From Wenzhouxiangellaceae bacterium (GTDB taxonomy: Bacteria; Pseudomonadota; Gammaproteobacteria; Xanthomonadales; Wenzhouxiangellaceae): a DNA stretch of 41,658 nucleotides. The stretch is taken from the NCBI GenBank assembly GCA_028289455.1, contig JANQPN010000023.1, forward strand, positions 1 through 41,658, read 5' to 3'. The position numbers and the translations under genes are program-made. Within the stretch, counting starts at the first letter, position 1. Each line of letters starts with the position of its first letter. Of the stretch, positions 27,833-36,315 are shown piece after piece. The notes below the pieces were generated by a model, which made no database searches, was not told the DNA's origin, and saw only the letters and a program-made list of their open reading frames with translations.

Positions 27833-30334
27833 ATGAAAAAACAGATTACTTTAGGTATAGCATCGCTTGCACTAATCGCAGCCGGCAGCGTTGTTTCAAC
27901 CATTCAATCCGATACTAAGTTACCCCCCAAACTTTTAGCCAAAGCAGACAGTGGTGCCAAGCGTTATGACCAGCCGGCCGAAGCATTGGCCTTTTATCTG
28001 GAGGAACGTCTGCCACCCGGCGAAACCTCATTGGATTACGGTCGTTACCTGGCTGCACAAGCAACTATGTTTGATATGCAAAGGTATTCTGTTGCCGACC
28101 GGCTGGCGCTTCCGCCATTGTCACAGTCGGGCGGTAGGGCGCCTGACCCTGCCGGATGGACAGAACTGGGACCTGGAAATATCGGTGGACGTACACGCCG
28201 GCTGGTGATCAACCCGGATGATCCGGACATTATGTATGCCGGCGCAGTGGCCGGTGGGATATGGAGAACCACAGATGCCGGGGCCAGCTGGACACCGTTG
28301 GATGATTTGCTGCCTAATCTGGCAGTTTCATCGCTGGTCATGGATCCGGCCGATACCGATACACTTTATGCCGGCACCGGCGAAGGCTTTTTTAATGCAG
28401 ATTCGGTTCAGGGAGCGGGAATTTTTGTAACCACAAACGGTGGTGACAGCTGGGCACAGCTGGCCAGCACTGATACAGCTGATTTCTTTTTTGTCAATGA
28501 CCTGATTGTCAGCCCGAATGATTCGGATCGGATTTATGCCGCAACGCGTACCGGTATATGGCGGTCACTAGATGCTGGTGTCAGCTTTACCCAGGTATTC
28601 AGTACAGCAATTATGGGCGGATGTCTTGACCTGGATATTCGCACAGACAGTGGGCCGGGTGATGTGATGTTTGCCACCTGTGGCACGTTTGCCCAGGCTT
28701 CCATTATGCGTAACACCGATGCCGGTGGTGCAGGTGCCTGGACCGAGGTATTTACTGAAGCGGAAATGGGCCGTACCAGTCTGGCGATTTCTCCCAGCGA
28801 CCAGGACACCATCTATGCACTGGCAGCCAGCATCGTGCCTGGACCGGGCGGTAACTATAATAATGGTCTGCATGCGGTATTCCGTTCGGAAGATGGCGGC
28901 GACACCTGGGCAGCCCGGGTGAGAAACTCCGACGCGACACTGGGTAATACTTTGCTGTTGACCAATGCACCGTTCCAGCAGTGTGTTGGCGGCTTCTTCA
29001 ACCAGGGCTGGTACGACAATACCATTGCGGTTGACCCGACCGACTCAGACGTAGTCTGGGTAGGGGGGATCGATACTTTCCGCTCAGACAACGGTGGTCA
29101 GGACTGGGGTATTGCCTCGCTTTGGTTTACCGACCCGGCGACCGATACTGAATACAACCATGCCGATCAGCACTTTTTAATATTCCATCCGGATTATGAC
29201 GGGGTAACCAATACCAGTCTGTTCAGCACCAGTGACGGCGGCGTATTGCGTACCGATAATCCCAGTGCTGCGCTGGCTAATATTGTCTCTCCAGACATCT
29301 GCTCAGGAGACGGCAACGGCATTGGCGTGGTATGGAACAACCTCAACAACGGCTATGCAGTGACGCAGTTCTACCACGGTGTGGCTTATCCTGATGGTGC
29401 TACCTATTTCGGTGGAACTCAGGATAATGGTACTCTGCGCGGCACTACCGGTGGTGGTGATGTCTGGGAGGAAATTCTGGGTGGTGACGGCGGCTACGCA
29501 GCGGTCAATCCGAACAATACCAACATTTTGTTTGCCGAAAATACCGGAATCAGCATTCAGCGATCTGATGATGGTGGCGTCACTTTTAACGCAGCTACCA
29601 ATGGTATAACTGATACCGGCCGTTTTATTAACCCGTTTATCATGGATCCGTCAGACCCGACCCGGTTGTGGACCAGTGGCTCATTTCTGTGGCGTACCGG
29701 AGACTCCGGTGACAACTGGGTTCAAGCCAGTGTTCAGCTGACGGTAGCGCCGAATCAGATCAGTGCCATCGGCGTAGCACCCAGTGACCCGGATACTTTG
29801 GTTGCTGGTGATGAAATGGGTACCATTTTCCGTACTACTCAGGCAACCACAGCTGATTCAGCCACGGCCTATGCAAGTACCCAGCCACGTACCGGCATCG
29901 TATCATCCATAATTTTTGACCCGAATGATGCCAACATTGTTTATGCCACTTATTCGACTTTCGGTGGCGGGGATCATGTGTGGCGCTCTGCAGATGCAGG
30001 TGCGACCTGGACCGGTATTGACGGTGTCGGAGGTGGCCGCCTCCCGGATATTCCAGCGCATTCGCTGGCAGTTGATCCGTTTGATTCGAATACCTTGTAT
30101 GCTGGAACCGATTTGGGTGTATTTGCAACCACGGATGGCGGAATCAACTGGATGCCGGTCAACACCGGTTTTGCCAATACGGTAATTGAAACATTGTTTG
30201 TGCAGCCAGCCGGCCAGGGTGCGGCACGGATGTTTGCTTTTACCCATGGGCGTGGCGCCTACGTGATCAACTTGTTTGAAAACGTACTGGCTGAGGAATT
30301 TTTCGAAGACGGTTTCGAAGCCCAGGCACCGTAA
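27833..30334 (+). CDS. Secreted BNR/Asp-box (sortilin-like) beta-propeller protein
   Basis: An 833-aa exported protein with signal peptide MKKQITLGIASLALIAAGSVVS. It contains nine Asp-box motifs (S/T-x-D-x-G-x-x-W/F), among them TTDAGASW, TNGGDSW, SEDGGDTW, SDDGGVTF, SADAGATW and TTDGGINW, spread from about residue 145 to 780. This implies one or two beta-propellers of the VPS10/sialidase-like (BNR) type. The sialidase catalytic arginines cannot be placed, so enzymatic activity is unproven. The C-terminus is AEEFFEDGFEAQAP, nearly the same as the end of the next gene's product (AEEFFMDGFEGTANP), a shared short tail that may be an export or anchoring signal. Confidence 0.8.
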   Translation: MKKQITLGIASLALIAAGSVVSTIQSDTKLPPKLLAKADSGAKRYDQPAEALAFYLEERLPPGETSLDYGRYLAAQATMFDMQRYSVADRLALPPLSQSGGRAPDPAGWTELGPGNIGGRTRRLVINPDDPDIMYAGAVAGGIWRTTDAGASWTPLDDLLPNLAVSSLVMDPADTDTLYAGTGEGFFNADSVQGAGIFVTTNGGDSWAQLASTDTADFFFVNDLIVSPNDSDRIYAATRTGIWRSLDAGVSFTQVFSTAIMGGCLDLDIRTDSGPGDVMFATCGTFAQASIMRNTDAGGAGAWTEVFTEAEMGRTSLAISPSDQDTIYALAASIVPGPGGNYNNGLHAVFRSEDGGDTWAARVRNSDATLGNTLLLTNAPFQQCVGGFFNQGWYDNTIAVDPTDSDVVWVGGIDTFRSDNGGQDWGIASLWFTDPATDTEYNHADQHFLIFHPDYDGVTNTSLFSTSDGGVLRTDNPSAALANIVSPDICSGDGNGIGVVWNNLNNGYAVTQFYHGVAYPDGATYFGGTQDNGTLRGTTGGGDVWEEILGGDGGYAAVNPNNTNILFAENTGISIQRSDDGGVTFNAATNGITDTGRFINPFIMDPSDPTRLWTSGSFLWRTGDSGDNWVQASVQLTVAPNQISAIGVAPSDPDTLVAGDEMGTIFRTTQATTADSATAYASTQPRTGIVSSIIFDPNDANIVYATYSTFGGGDHVWRSADAGATWTGIDGVGGGRLPDIPAHSLAVDPFDSNTLYAGTDLGVFATTDGGINWMPVNTGFANTVIETLFVQPAGQGAARMFAFTHGRGAYVINLFENVLAEEFFEDGFEAQAP

Positions 30335-30369
30335 GCTATCTGAGAGACCAGATAACACCACCACAATCC

Positions 30370-30390
30370 TGCCCCGACTCTGTCGGGGCA
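30370..30390 (+). terminator. Perfect GC-rich hairpin after the BNR propeller gene
   Basis: TGCCCCGAC-TCT-GTCGGGGCA, a 9-bp stem with a 3-base loop, begins 36 bases after the stop. It has no following T-run, so it may be a Rho-assisted terminator or a 3'-end-stabilising hairpin. The remaining ~220 bases to the next gene (30609) show no other gene; AGGAA at 30598-30602 is the ribosome site of that gene. Confidence 0.55.
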
Positions 30391-30608
30391 CATACATCCC
30401 TAACCGCAACTCAAATTTTTCATGATGATCCCATCCAGAACCGCTCAGGTTTCCGGGCATTGGTGCAAGGTTATGTTTACAATATCAATTAAAATTATCC
30501 AAGGCTGAAATGAATTCTGCATTGTAAACAGGCTGTTGAAGTCTGGAATGTTAACCTGATGAGCACATAAGGATATTTGCTCGACGCTATGCAAACCAGG
30601 AACACATC

Positions 30609-32363
30609 ATGTGTGAAGCAAAATCATCGCGCCAGTTTAGGTGCAGTATCGGATTGTTATCTTTTGTTAGTGCTTTTGCTGGACAGGCTCAGCAGGCTGA
30701 CAGGTCCGATGTGCCAGTTATACAAGGTGCCCAAACAGTCACGGGGGTGGTTTTTCCGGCGCATGTTAGTGTTGATATGTTCAACCTTCCAGCAGTCGAG
30801 CCATGGCAGCCAGGCGATCCTATTCAGGTCAGGCTGCCGCGCCAGGTATCACCACCGCAAAGTGGAATAGTCACCAATCCAGCGCCTCGTGGATTCGATC
30901 AAGACCCGTTACTGGAAGCTCAACTCGCAGTAGCCGGTCCGATCGACGGAGGCGGCATCGAAATGCCGATTCTGAATCAGGATGGCTTTTCACAGATCGG
31001 CAGTCCTTCAGATGTGATTGCTGATGTTGGTCGTCAGTATTACATTCAGATGGTTAATACAACACCGGTACGAATTTTTGACAAATTTACCGGTGCGGAA
31101 GTTATGACATTTGAGCTTTCTGACCTGGCCGTGGGAAGCGGAACCGGATGTGCGGAAAATAGAGGTGACCCGGTAATCAATTTTGATCAGCTGGCGGATC
31201 GTTGGATCTTATCTGAATTCACACTCACCTCCATCTGTGTATATGTTTCTGCGGAAACAGACCCGACGACCGGTAACTGGTTTGTGTATGAGTTCATTTC
31301 TGCATCAGACACATTGCCGGATTATTTCAAAATTGGTGTCTGGCCGGATGCGTATTATGTAGGCGCGAATGATGAATTTATGGGTGGCCGAACCAACTAT
31401 GCATTCGACCGTGCCAATATGCTTCTTGGAATGGCTGCCCGGGAGGCACAGGTGTTTGTATCAGGACCAGAATTGGGTGGGTTCGGTTTCCAGTTGCTAC
31501 AACCCGCGGATCTGGATGGTACAACGTTACCACCAGATGGTTCACCGGGTTTTTTGCTCCGTCATCGGGATGATGAGGTTCACAACTCCACGGGTGTCGA
31601 TCCGACCATGGATTTTATCGATATCTTCGAATTCAATGTGGACTTCGATACACCGGCAAACAGTACTTTTGCCGGACCATTCCCTATCCCGGTCGCTGAA
31701 TTTGATTCAGATTTATGCGGCACACTTAACTTCCTTTGTGTACCTCAGCCAGGTGCTGGTACGCAGATATTGGATTCAGTAAAAGAACCGATAATGTGGC
31801 GGGTTCAGTATCGAAACTTTGGCGATGTACAGCGCATGGTCGGTAGTTTTACCGTTGATGTGGACGGTAACAATCTTCACGGTGCACGCTGGTTCGTTAT
31901 GGAGCGGGCGGGTAATGCCGTTACCGAGGGGTGGAGCATAGAACAGGAAGGGCTTTATGCTCTGGGTGATACCACTCATCGCTGGCTGCCAAGTCTGGCA
32001 ATGGATCAAGATGGGAATATCCTCATGGGTGTGAGTGCAAGTGACCCGGTAACCGATGTGTTTCCAAGTATTCGTTATTCCGGAAGGCTGGCCAGTGACC
32101 CACCGGGAACATTGCCTAGAGGGGAATTCAGCCTGATTGAGGGTAGTGCAGCCAACTTCGTGCCTCCACCAAACGTGGGCCGATGGGGTGATTATGCTTC
32201 GGTGACAGTTGACCCGGATGATGACTGCACTTTTTATTTGAGTTCTGAATATAATGAAACCAGCACTTCCAGCACGAGGTTGGGTTCGTTTCGATTTGAC
32301 AGTTGTGGTGAAGTCGCAGAAGAATTCTTTATGGATGGTTTTGAAGGTACAGCCAACCCATAG
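30609..32363 (+). CDS. Secreted protein, paralogue of the 18870-21065 product
   Basis: A 584-aa exported protein; residues about 12-28 (SIGLLSFVSAFAGQAQ) are the signal peptide and AGGAA upstream fits ATG 30609. The region of about 130-560 shares ordered signatures with the large PKD-domain protein: FDKFTG, GDPVINFDQLADRWILSEF, DYFKIGVWPDAYY, HRWLPSLAMDQDGN, VFPSIRYSGR and RWGDYASVTVDPDDDCTFYLSSEY. It lacks the PKD and fibronectin-like domains and instead ends in AEEFFMDGFEGTANP, the tail also carried by the preceding BNR protein. A propeller fold is probable; no catalytic motif is seen and the role is unknown. A strong terminator follows. Confidence 0.8.
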   Translation: MCEAKSSRQFRCSIGLLSFVSAFAGQAQQADRSDVPVIQGAQTVTGVVFPAHVSVDMFNLPAVEPWQPGDPIQVRLPRQVSPPQSGIVTNPAPRGFDQDPLLEAQLAVAGPIDGGGIEMPILNQDGFSQIGSPSDVIADVGRQYYIQMVNTTPVRIFDKFTGAEVMTFELSDLAVGSGTGCAENRGDPVINFDQLADRWILSEFTLTSICVYVSAETDPTTGNWFVYEFISASDTLPDYFKIGVWPDAYYVGANDEFMGGRTNYAFDRANMLLGMAAREAQVFVSGPELGGFGFQLLQPADLDGTTLPPDGSPGFLLRHRDDEVHNSTGVDPTMDFIDIFEFNVDFDTPANSTFAGPFPIPVAEFDSDLCGTLNFLCVPQPGAGTQILDSVKEPIMWRVQYRNFGDVQRMVGSFTVDVDGNNLHGARWFVMERAGNAVTEGWSIEQEGLYALGDTTHRWLPSLAMDQDGNILMGVSASDPVTDVFPSIRYSGRLASDPPGTLPRGEFSLIEGSAANFVPPPNVGRWGDYASVTVDPDDDCTFYLSSEYNETSTSSTRLGSFRFDSCGEVAEEFFMDGFEGTANP

Positions 32364-32392
32364 CGAATATATTACTTGATGTTTAAATTAAG

Positions 32393-32424
32393 AATGCCCC
32401 AGGATTTACCTGGGGCATTTTTTT
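32393..32424 (+). terminator. Intrinsic terminator of the secreted paralogue gene
   Basis: AATGCCCCAGG (32393-32403) pairs perfectly with CCTGGGGCATT (32409-32419) around a 5-base loop, followed by a T-run to 32424. It lies 29 bases past the stop. The sequence is also A-rich on the other side, so it could terminate the opposing gene too. Confidence 0.95.
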
Positions 32425-32458
32425 ACATGGCCAGAGGTAACAGGCCATGCTGGAGAAA

Positions 32459-32559
32459 GGTAACAATATTAGAACAACTGTTGAAAACCCTTGATGAGAT
32501 AAACCAATCACCAACACTTTCAGCCGTCGTTCCTTGGTTGGTGGTGTCACATTGTTACC
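32459..32559. repeat. Long-range inverted repeat flanking an ~80-base segment
   Basis: GGTAACAAT (32459-32467) is matched by ATTGTTACC (32551-32559) across 83 bases. Inside lie further imperfect complements (CCAATCACCAACAC and TTGGTTGGTGGTG). The right arm contains the stop codon of the - strand propeller gene. It could be a structured 3' end, or a small terminal-inverted-repeat remnant; no target duplication was recognised. Confidence 0.35.
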
Positions 32560-33952
32560 CTTCCGGAAAACTGTACCCCAGCGCCATATAGGTAAACCAG
32601 GCGATCGCAACCTGGTTGTTATTGGCGGCATCAATAAAAAAGCCCTCGCCGGAACGGTCCGGAATGCCCGCCCAGGTGCCTGACATCCAGTCACCGTTGG
32701 TGACGTTGTCAAAACCCTGTTCCAGGCAACTGTCCCCTGAGGCATTCGGCAGCAGCCGGGTAATGGGGTAACTGCCGGAGGCAAACAGGCCGCTGGTCTC
32801 GGCACTGGCGGAATAACTCATTTCAGCGCTGTCGCAGGAGGTGAAGATGATTTCCAGGATACCCCAGGAAAAACGCTGAATCTGTTGTGCGTCAAAGTCA
32901 GAACCGAATGCGCCACCGGTGGTGAAGCGCATATTCGGTATCATGATGGTGTTGCCGGAAATTTCTCCCAGCCCGGTTAACCAGAATTGCTGGGGAATTC
33001 CGGGTTCACTCATCTCTGTTTGTTTGGTTAATACAAAAATGAAGGTCGCGCCATTTAAACCACCGCTGCCTGCTGGAATGAAGGTATCGATAAAGCTGCC
33101 GTTGGCGGCATTCAGGCGAACAATCTGATTGGTCTGATCGCTGGTTGCATACAGGATGTTATCTGGACCAAATGCAATGCCGCTGACTCGGGATACGCCA
33201 TTACCGAATGCGCCGATGAATGCACCGGTCGATACAGCGTATTCCAGAATCTGGTTGCTTCGCCAGCTGGAAACCAGCATCCGCTGATTGTCAGGGGAGA
33301 ACGCGACTACCCGAGGGGCATTCAGGCCACCGCTGGCTGCTGGAATGGAACTGGACAGTACCGCTCCACTTTGACTGTCCACCCGGATAACGCTGTTGCT
33401 GTCAAACCCGGGAATATTCAGATTGCCGTCAGGACCAAATGCCATGCCTGCATCGATACCGCGAACACCGCCCGCCTGTGCTGCAACAAATGTACCCAGA
33501 TCTTCGCCGGTGTCCGGGTTAAACCGCTGCACCCTGTTCTGGGAAAAACTGCCCACATACAACGAACCGTCGGCGCCAACCGCTGCACCGGTAGGGCTGA
33601 GCAGTCCGCTGCTTTCATTTTGGGGTGTTTGCGGATCATCCCCGACAACTACGCTGGCGAAACTCAGGCTTTGCCGGTCAAACCGCACCACCCGGTGATT
33701 CTTCTCACTGACCACCAGCAGATCGCCGTTGGGTGCTTCAACAATAGCCTGGGGGCCTGCGACGGTGCCGCTGTCGTCCAGGTTACGAATGAACTGACCG
33801 TCACAGCCATCATATATTTTGACGTTGTCAGAGTTGTAACCACTGACCAGCAGCAGTGTTTCACAATCCGGATTGCCCAGTGTTTGGCTGAAGCCGGGAC
33901 CGGCCAACAGTAAAAAAACAACGCCGGGCAGCAATTTGGATAACTTGAACAT
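32555..33952 (-). CDS. Secreted NHL/SMP-30-like beta-propeller protein
   Basis: A 465-aa exported protein (signal peptide MFKLSKLLPGVVFLLLAGPGFS). Residues about 30-300 are NHL-type propeller blades with recurring G(P/A)DGxLxxxxxxxNxVxRF elements (GPDGNLNIPGFDSNSVIRVD, GPDNILYATSDQTNQIVRLN). Residues about 310-465 form a second domain, recognisable by CDSAEMSYS, GSYPITRLLP, CLEQGF and DRSGEGFFID...AWFTY, found at the end of many secreted proteins of related bacteria. That domain usually continues past WFTY with a tryptophan/glycine-rich strand; here it ends MALGYSFPEG, so the extreme C-terminus may be altered. Function unknown, probably surface or extracellular. Confidence 0.75.
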   Translation of the reverse strand: MFKLSKLLPGVVFLLLAGPGFSQTLGNPDCETLLLVSGYNSDNVKIYDGCDGQFIRNLDDSGTVAGPQAIVEAPNGDLLVVSEKNHRVVRFDRQSLSFASVVVGDDPQTPQNESSGLLSPTGAAVGADGSLYVGSFSQNRVQRFNPDTGEDLGTFVAAQAGGVRGIDAGMAFGPDGNLNIPGFDSNSVIRVDSQSGAVLSSSIPAASGGLNAPRVVAFSPDNQRMLVSSWRSNQILEYAVSTGAFIGAFGNGVSRVSGIAFGPDNILYATSDQTNQIVRLNAANGSFIDTFIPAGSGGLNGATFIFVLTKQTEMSEPGIPQQFWLTGLGEISGNTIMIPNMRFTTGGAFGSDFDAQQIQRFSWGILEIIFTSCDSAEMSYSASAETSGLFASGSYPITRLLPNASGDSCLEQGFDNVTNGDWMSGTWAGIPDRSGEGFFIDAANNNQVAIAWFTYMALGYSFPEG

Positions 33953-34074
33953 AAACCATTCTCCATTTGTCCAGGCTGATTTTGCGACGCAGCCCCGGGC
34001 TTTGCCTGTGCTAGTTCGCGGTTTTTTCTCCTTTTTAAGTTTTATAGATAAATCAGTTATTTATTCGTTGCACA

Positions 34075-34117
34075 ATTGGCTGTGCGGGCTGTTAATCCCA
34101 GCCAATTTGGCTATACT
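34075..34117 (+). promoter_or_regulatory. Promoter with repeated AGCCAA half-sites before the CadC-like gene
   Basis: ATTGGCT (34075-34081), AGCCAA (34100-34105) and TTGGCT (34107-34112) are copies of one half-site. The last two form the tight dyad AGCCAA-T-TTGGCT, and the two TTGGCT copies lie 31 bp (about three turns) apart. A -10-like TATACT (34112-34117) overlaps the end, with no good -35, as expected of an activated promoter. The start codon is about 30 bases downstream. Autoregulation is a guess. Confidence 0.45.
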
Positions 34118-34147
34118 TCAAGTGCCTTTAATTGCCCGTAAACTATC

Positions 34148-36235
34148 TTGCCGAAACCATCGAACGCCAATCTCAGCAGACAGCCATTCAGGCTGGGCGA
34201 CCGACTGGTGGAGCCGGCCATTAACCGTATCACCATTGGTGAACAAACCCAGAAGCTGCAGCCCAAGCTGATCAAATTGTTGTGCTACCTGGCTGAGCGC
34301 CCGCTGGAAATGCTGACCAGGGAGCAGCTGCTGAAGGAAGTCTGGGAACGTGAATTCGTCAATGATGAAGTGCTGTCGCGCAGTATTGCCCTGCTTCGGC
34401 AGGCATTGGGCGATGATGCCCGCCGGCCGGTGTTCATTGAAACCATTCCGCGTAAAGGTTACCGGTTATTGCTTCAGCCGGTTACCGGTGACGTTCATCG
34501 TCAGTCCACCGAGCGGCATAACCGGTTCAAATGGCTGATTGGACTGGCCATAGTGCTTTTGATTCTGCCGCTGGCATATATGTGGCTGGTTAAACCTGAA
34601 CCGCAACCGGATAACCCAATAGAAAGGATAATTGACCCGGCACAGCTGGCCAGCAGATTTACCAGTCAGCCTGGAGTCGAACGGGGCGGTGATATTTCTG
34701 CCGATGGCAAGCAGGCGCTGTATGCCAAATTGTCAGGTCAGGGTACTGGAATCTATATCGGCAGCTTGGAGGGCGGTGCGCACCAACTGTTGATTGGTGG
34801 AGTGGAGTACAAGGATTCGCCGGTATTCTCCCCCGATCAATCACAAATAGCCTATCAGCTTCGCGCAGCCGAGGGCTGCAGCATTATGCTGTGGGACTTC
34901 GCGACCCGTCAGCAGGATGCATTGGGCAGTTGCTGGAATGGGTCGAGTTCGGCGCTTGACTGGTCGAAAGATGGCCGCTGGCTGGCTTTTTCCTATGCCG
35001 CACCGGTTGGTGCAGGTATCGCTTTGCTTGAAGTGGCAAGCCGCGAAATTACCGTGTTGACGTATCCGGAAAATCCGGAGCATGCAGATACCGGGCCCAG
35101 ATTCTCACCGGATGGGCGGTATCTGTCATTTGCACGCGGTAACCGCATTACCAGTGAGTTGTACAGCCTGGAGCTGGATACCACCCACAGTGCCAGACAA
35201 TTAACTTACGATGGTCAGCTGGTTAACGGTCATGACTGGGTTTCAGACAACCGCCTGATTTATGCCTCCGATAAGCAGGCATTTCAGGCGTTGTGGCTGC
35301 TGCAGGTGGATTCAATGGAAGTCAGTTATCTTGGTGCACGGCGTGCAAGAAGGCCGATGTACAGCATTGCTGCGAACCGGTTGCTGTATGAAGACTGGCA
35401 GTATCAGGCCAATATCTGGTCGGTGAGTATGGATCAGGATAGCCAGCCACAGCCTTTGATCGTTTCCACCCGCTATGACAATCAGCCGGTCTTTTCTCCG
35501 GATGGAAGCCGGCTGGCTTTCGGTTCAAACCGCACCGGCAGTGATTCATTATGGCTGGCGAATGCAGATGGCAGCATGGCGCGGCTGGCTTATAGTGTGG
35601 CCGGGGCAAGAGTATCCCGGCCGGCGTGGTCGCCGGACGGCGGTCGGTTGATAGTCAGTGTTTATGATGAACAGGGCAGTCAGCTGCATGAGCTGAACAG
35701 TGAGGGTGAATTTATCCAGGTTATCACCTGGGCGGGTGAGAATGCATCCAATGCGGTTTACCACCCCGACGGACAGCGCCTGCTGTTTATTCATGAGTCA
35801 CCTGAAACTTCTCAGCTATGGCAGGCAGGCCTGGACGAAGATAACCGGACCAGCAGCTGGGTCGGCGCCATTCTGGCCAACCGAGTGCAGGTCAGCAGGG
35901 CGGGTGAAGTGCTGTTTACCCGGCCGGCTGTAGATGGCATCTTCAGCGTGCAGCTGGATAATTTTCAACAGAAACTGATTGTCCCGGGGTTCCAGGCAGC
36001 CGGCTGGTATCACTGGCTGGTGGTCAATGACAGTATTGTTTATGCCAACCCTGAAGGTGTCTGGAAAGTGGCTGTCGCTGGTGGCCAGCCCGGCTTGGTC
36101 AGTCAGTTCATTCCAACCGCAATCGGCACCACCATGGCCATGAGCGATGATGAACAGGTACTGCTGGTGACCAGAACCGATGCGGCAGAAATTGACTTGA
36201 TGCTCAGCCGACTGTCTGCAGAAGAAAACCGCTAA
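34148..36235 (+). CDS. CadC/ToxR-like membrane one-component regulator with TolB-type propeller
   Basis: A 695-aa protein in three parts. Residues about 12-115: OmpR/PhoB-type winged helix (LQPKLIKLLCYLAERPLEMLTREQLL, LSRSIALLRQALGD, FIETIPRKGYRL). Residues about 128-150: a single membrane helix (WLIGLAIVLLILPLAYMWLV). Residues about 160-690: a periplasmic WD40/PD40 TolB-like propeller with repeated FSPDGxRLAF elements (FSPDQSQIAY, FSPDGRYLSFA, FSPDGSRLAFGSN, WSPDGGRLIVS). It should bind DNA at the membrane while the propeller senses an envelope signal. The TTG start is forced by an in-frame stop at 34139-34141 (GTG about 20 codons inside is the alternative). It faces a three-gene hydrolase operon, a possible target. 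Confidence 0.85.
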   Translation: MPKPSNANLSRQPFRLGDRLVEPAINRITIGEQTQKLQPKLIKLLCYLAERPLEMLTREQLLKEVWEREFVNDEVLSRSIALLRQALGDDARRPVFIETIPRKGYRLLLQPVTGDVHRQSTERHNRFKWLIGLAIVLLILPLAYMWLVKPEPQPDNPIERIIDPAQLASRFTSQPGVERGGDISADGKQALYAKLSGQGTGIYIGSLEGGAHQLLIGGVEYKDSPVFSPDQSQIAYQLRAAEGCSIMLWDFATRQQDALGSCWNGSSSALDWSKDGRWLAFSYAAPVGAGIALLEVASREITVLTYPENPEHADTGPRFSPDGRYLSFARGNRITSELYSLELDTTHSARQLTYDGQLVNGHDWVSDNRLIYASDKQAFQALWLLQVDSMEVSYLGARRARRPMYSIAANRLLYEDWQYQANIWSVSMDQDSQPQPLIVSTRYDNQPVFSPDGSRLAFGSNRTGSDSLWLANADGSMARLAYSVAGARVSRPAWSPDGGRLIVSVYDEQGSQLHELNSEGEFIQVITWAGENASNAVYHPDGQRLLFIHESPETSQLWQAGLDEDNRTSSWVGAILANRVQVSRAGEVLFTRPAVDGIFSVQLDNFQQKLIVPGFQAAGWYHWLVVNDSIVYANPEGVWKVAVAGGQPGLVSQFIPTAIGTTMAMSDDEQVLLVTRTDAAEIDLMLSRLSAEENR

Positions 36236-36315
36236 AACGGTTGCATTTGTCTTCACCAGTGAAAGGGTGAAACTCCGATCACCGGTGACATCCATTCCTG
36301 CCGTGCAGGATTACT

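Noticed and set aside
27833..30334. Calling the Asp-box protein a sialidase
   Set aside because: Asp-boxes occur in many propellers, and the catalytic arginine triad, Tyr/Glu pair and FRIP motif of sialidases were not found.
30577..30870. A second + strand frame overlapping the start of the secreted paralogue
   Set aside because: It has no matching signal peptide or domain, and the other frame continues for 584 codons with motifs shared by its paralogue.
36253..36309. TCACCAGTGA and TCACCGGTGA near-palindromes and a CCTGC-CGT-GCAGG hairpin after the amidohydrolase gene
   Set aside because: The stems are short and have no T-run on the - strand, too weak to call a terminator or operator.
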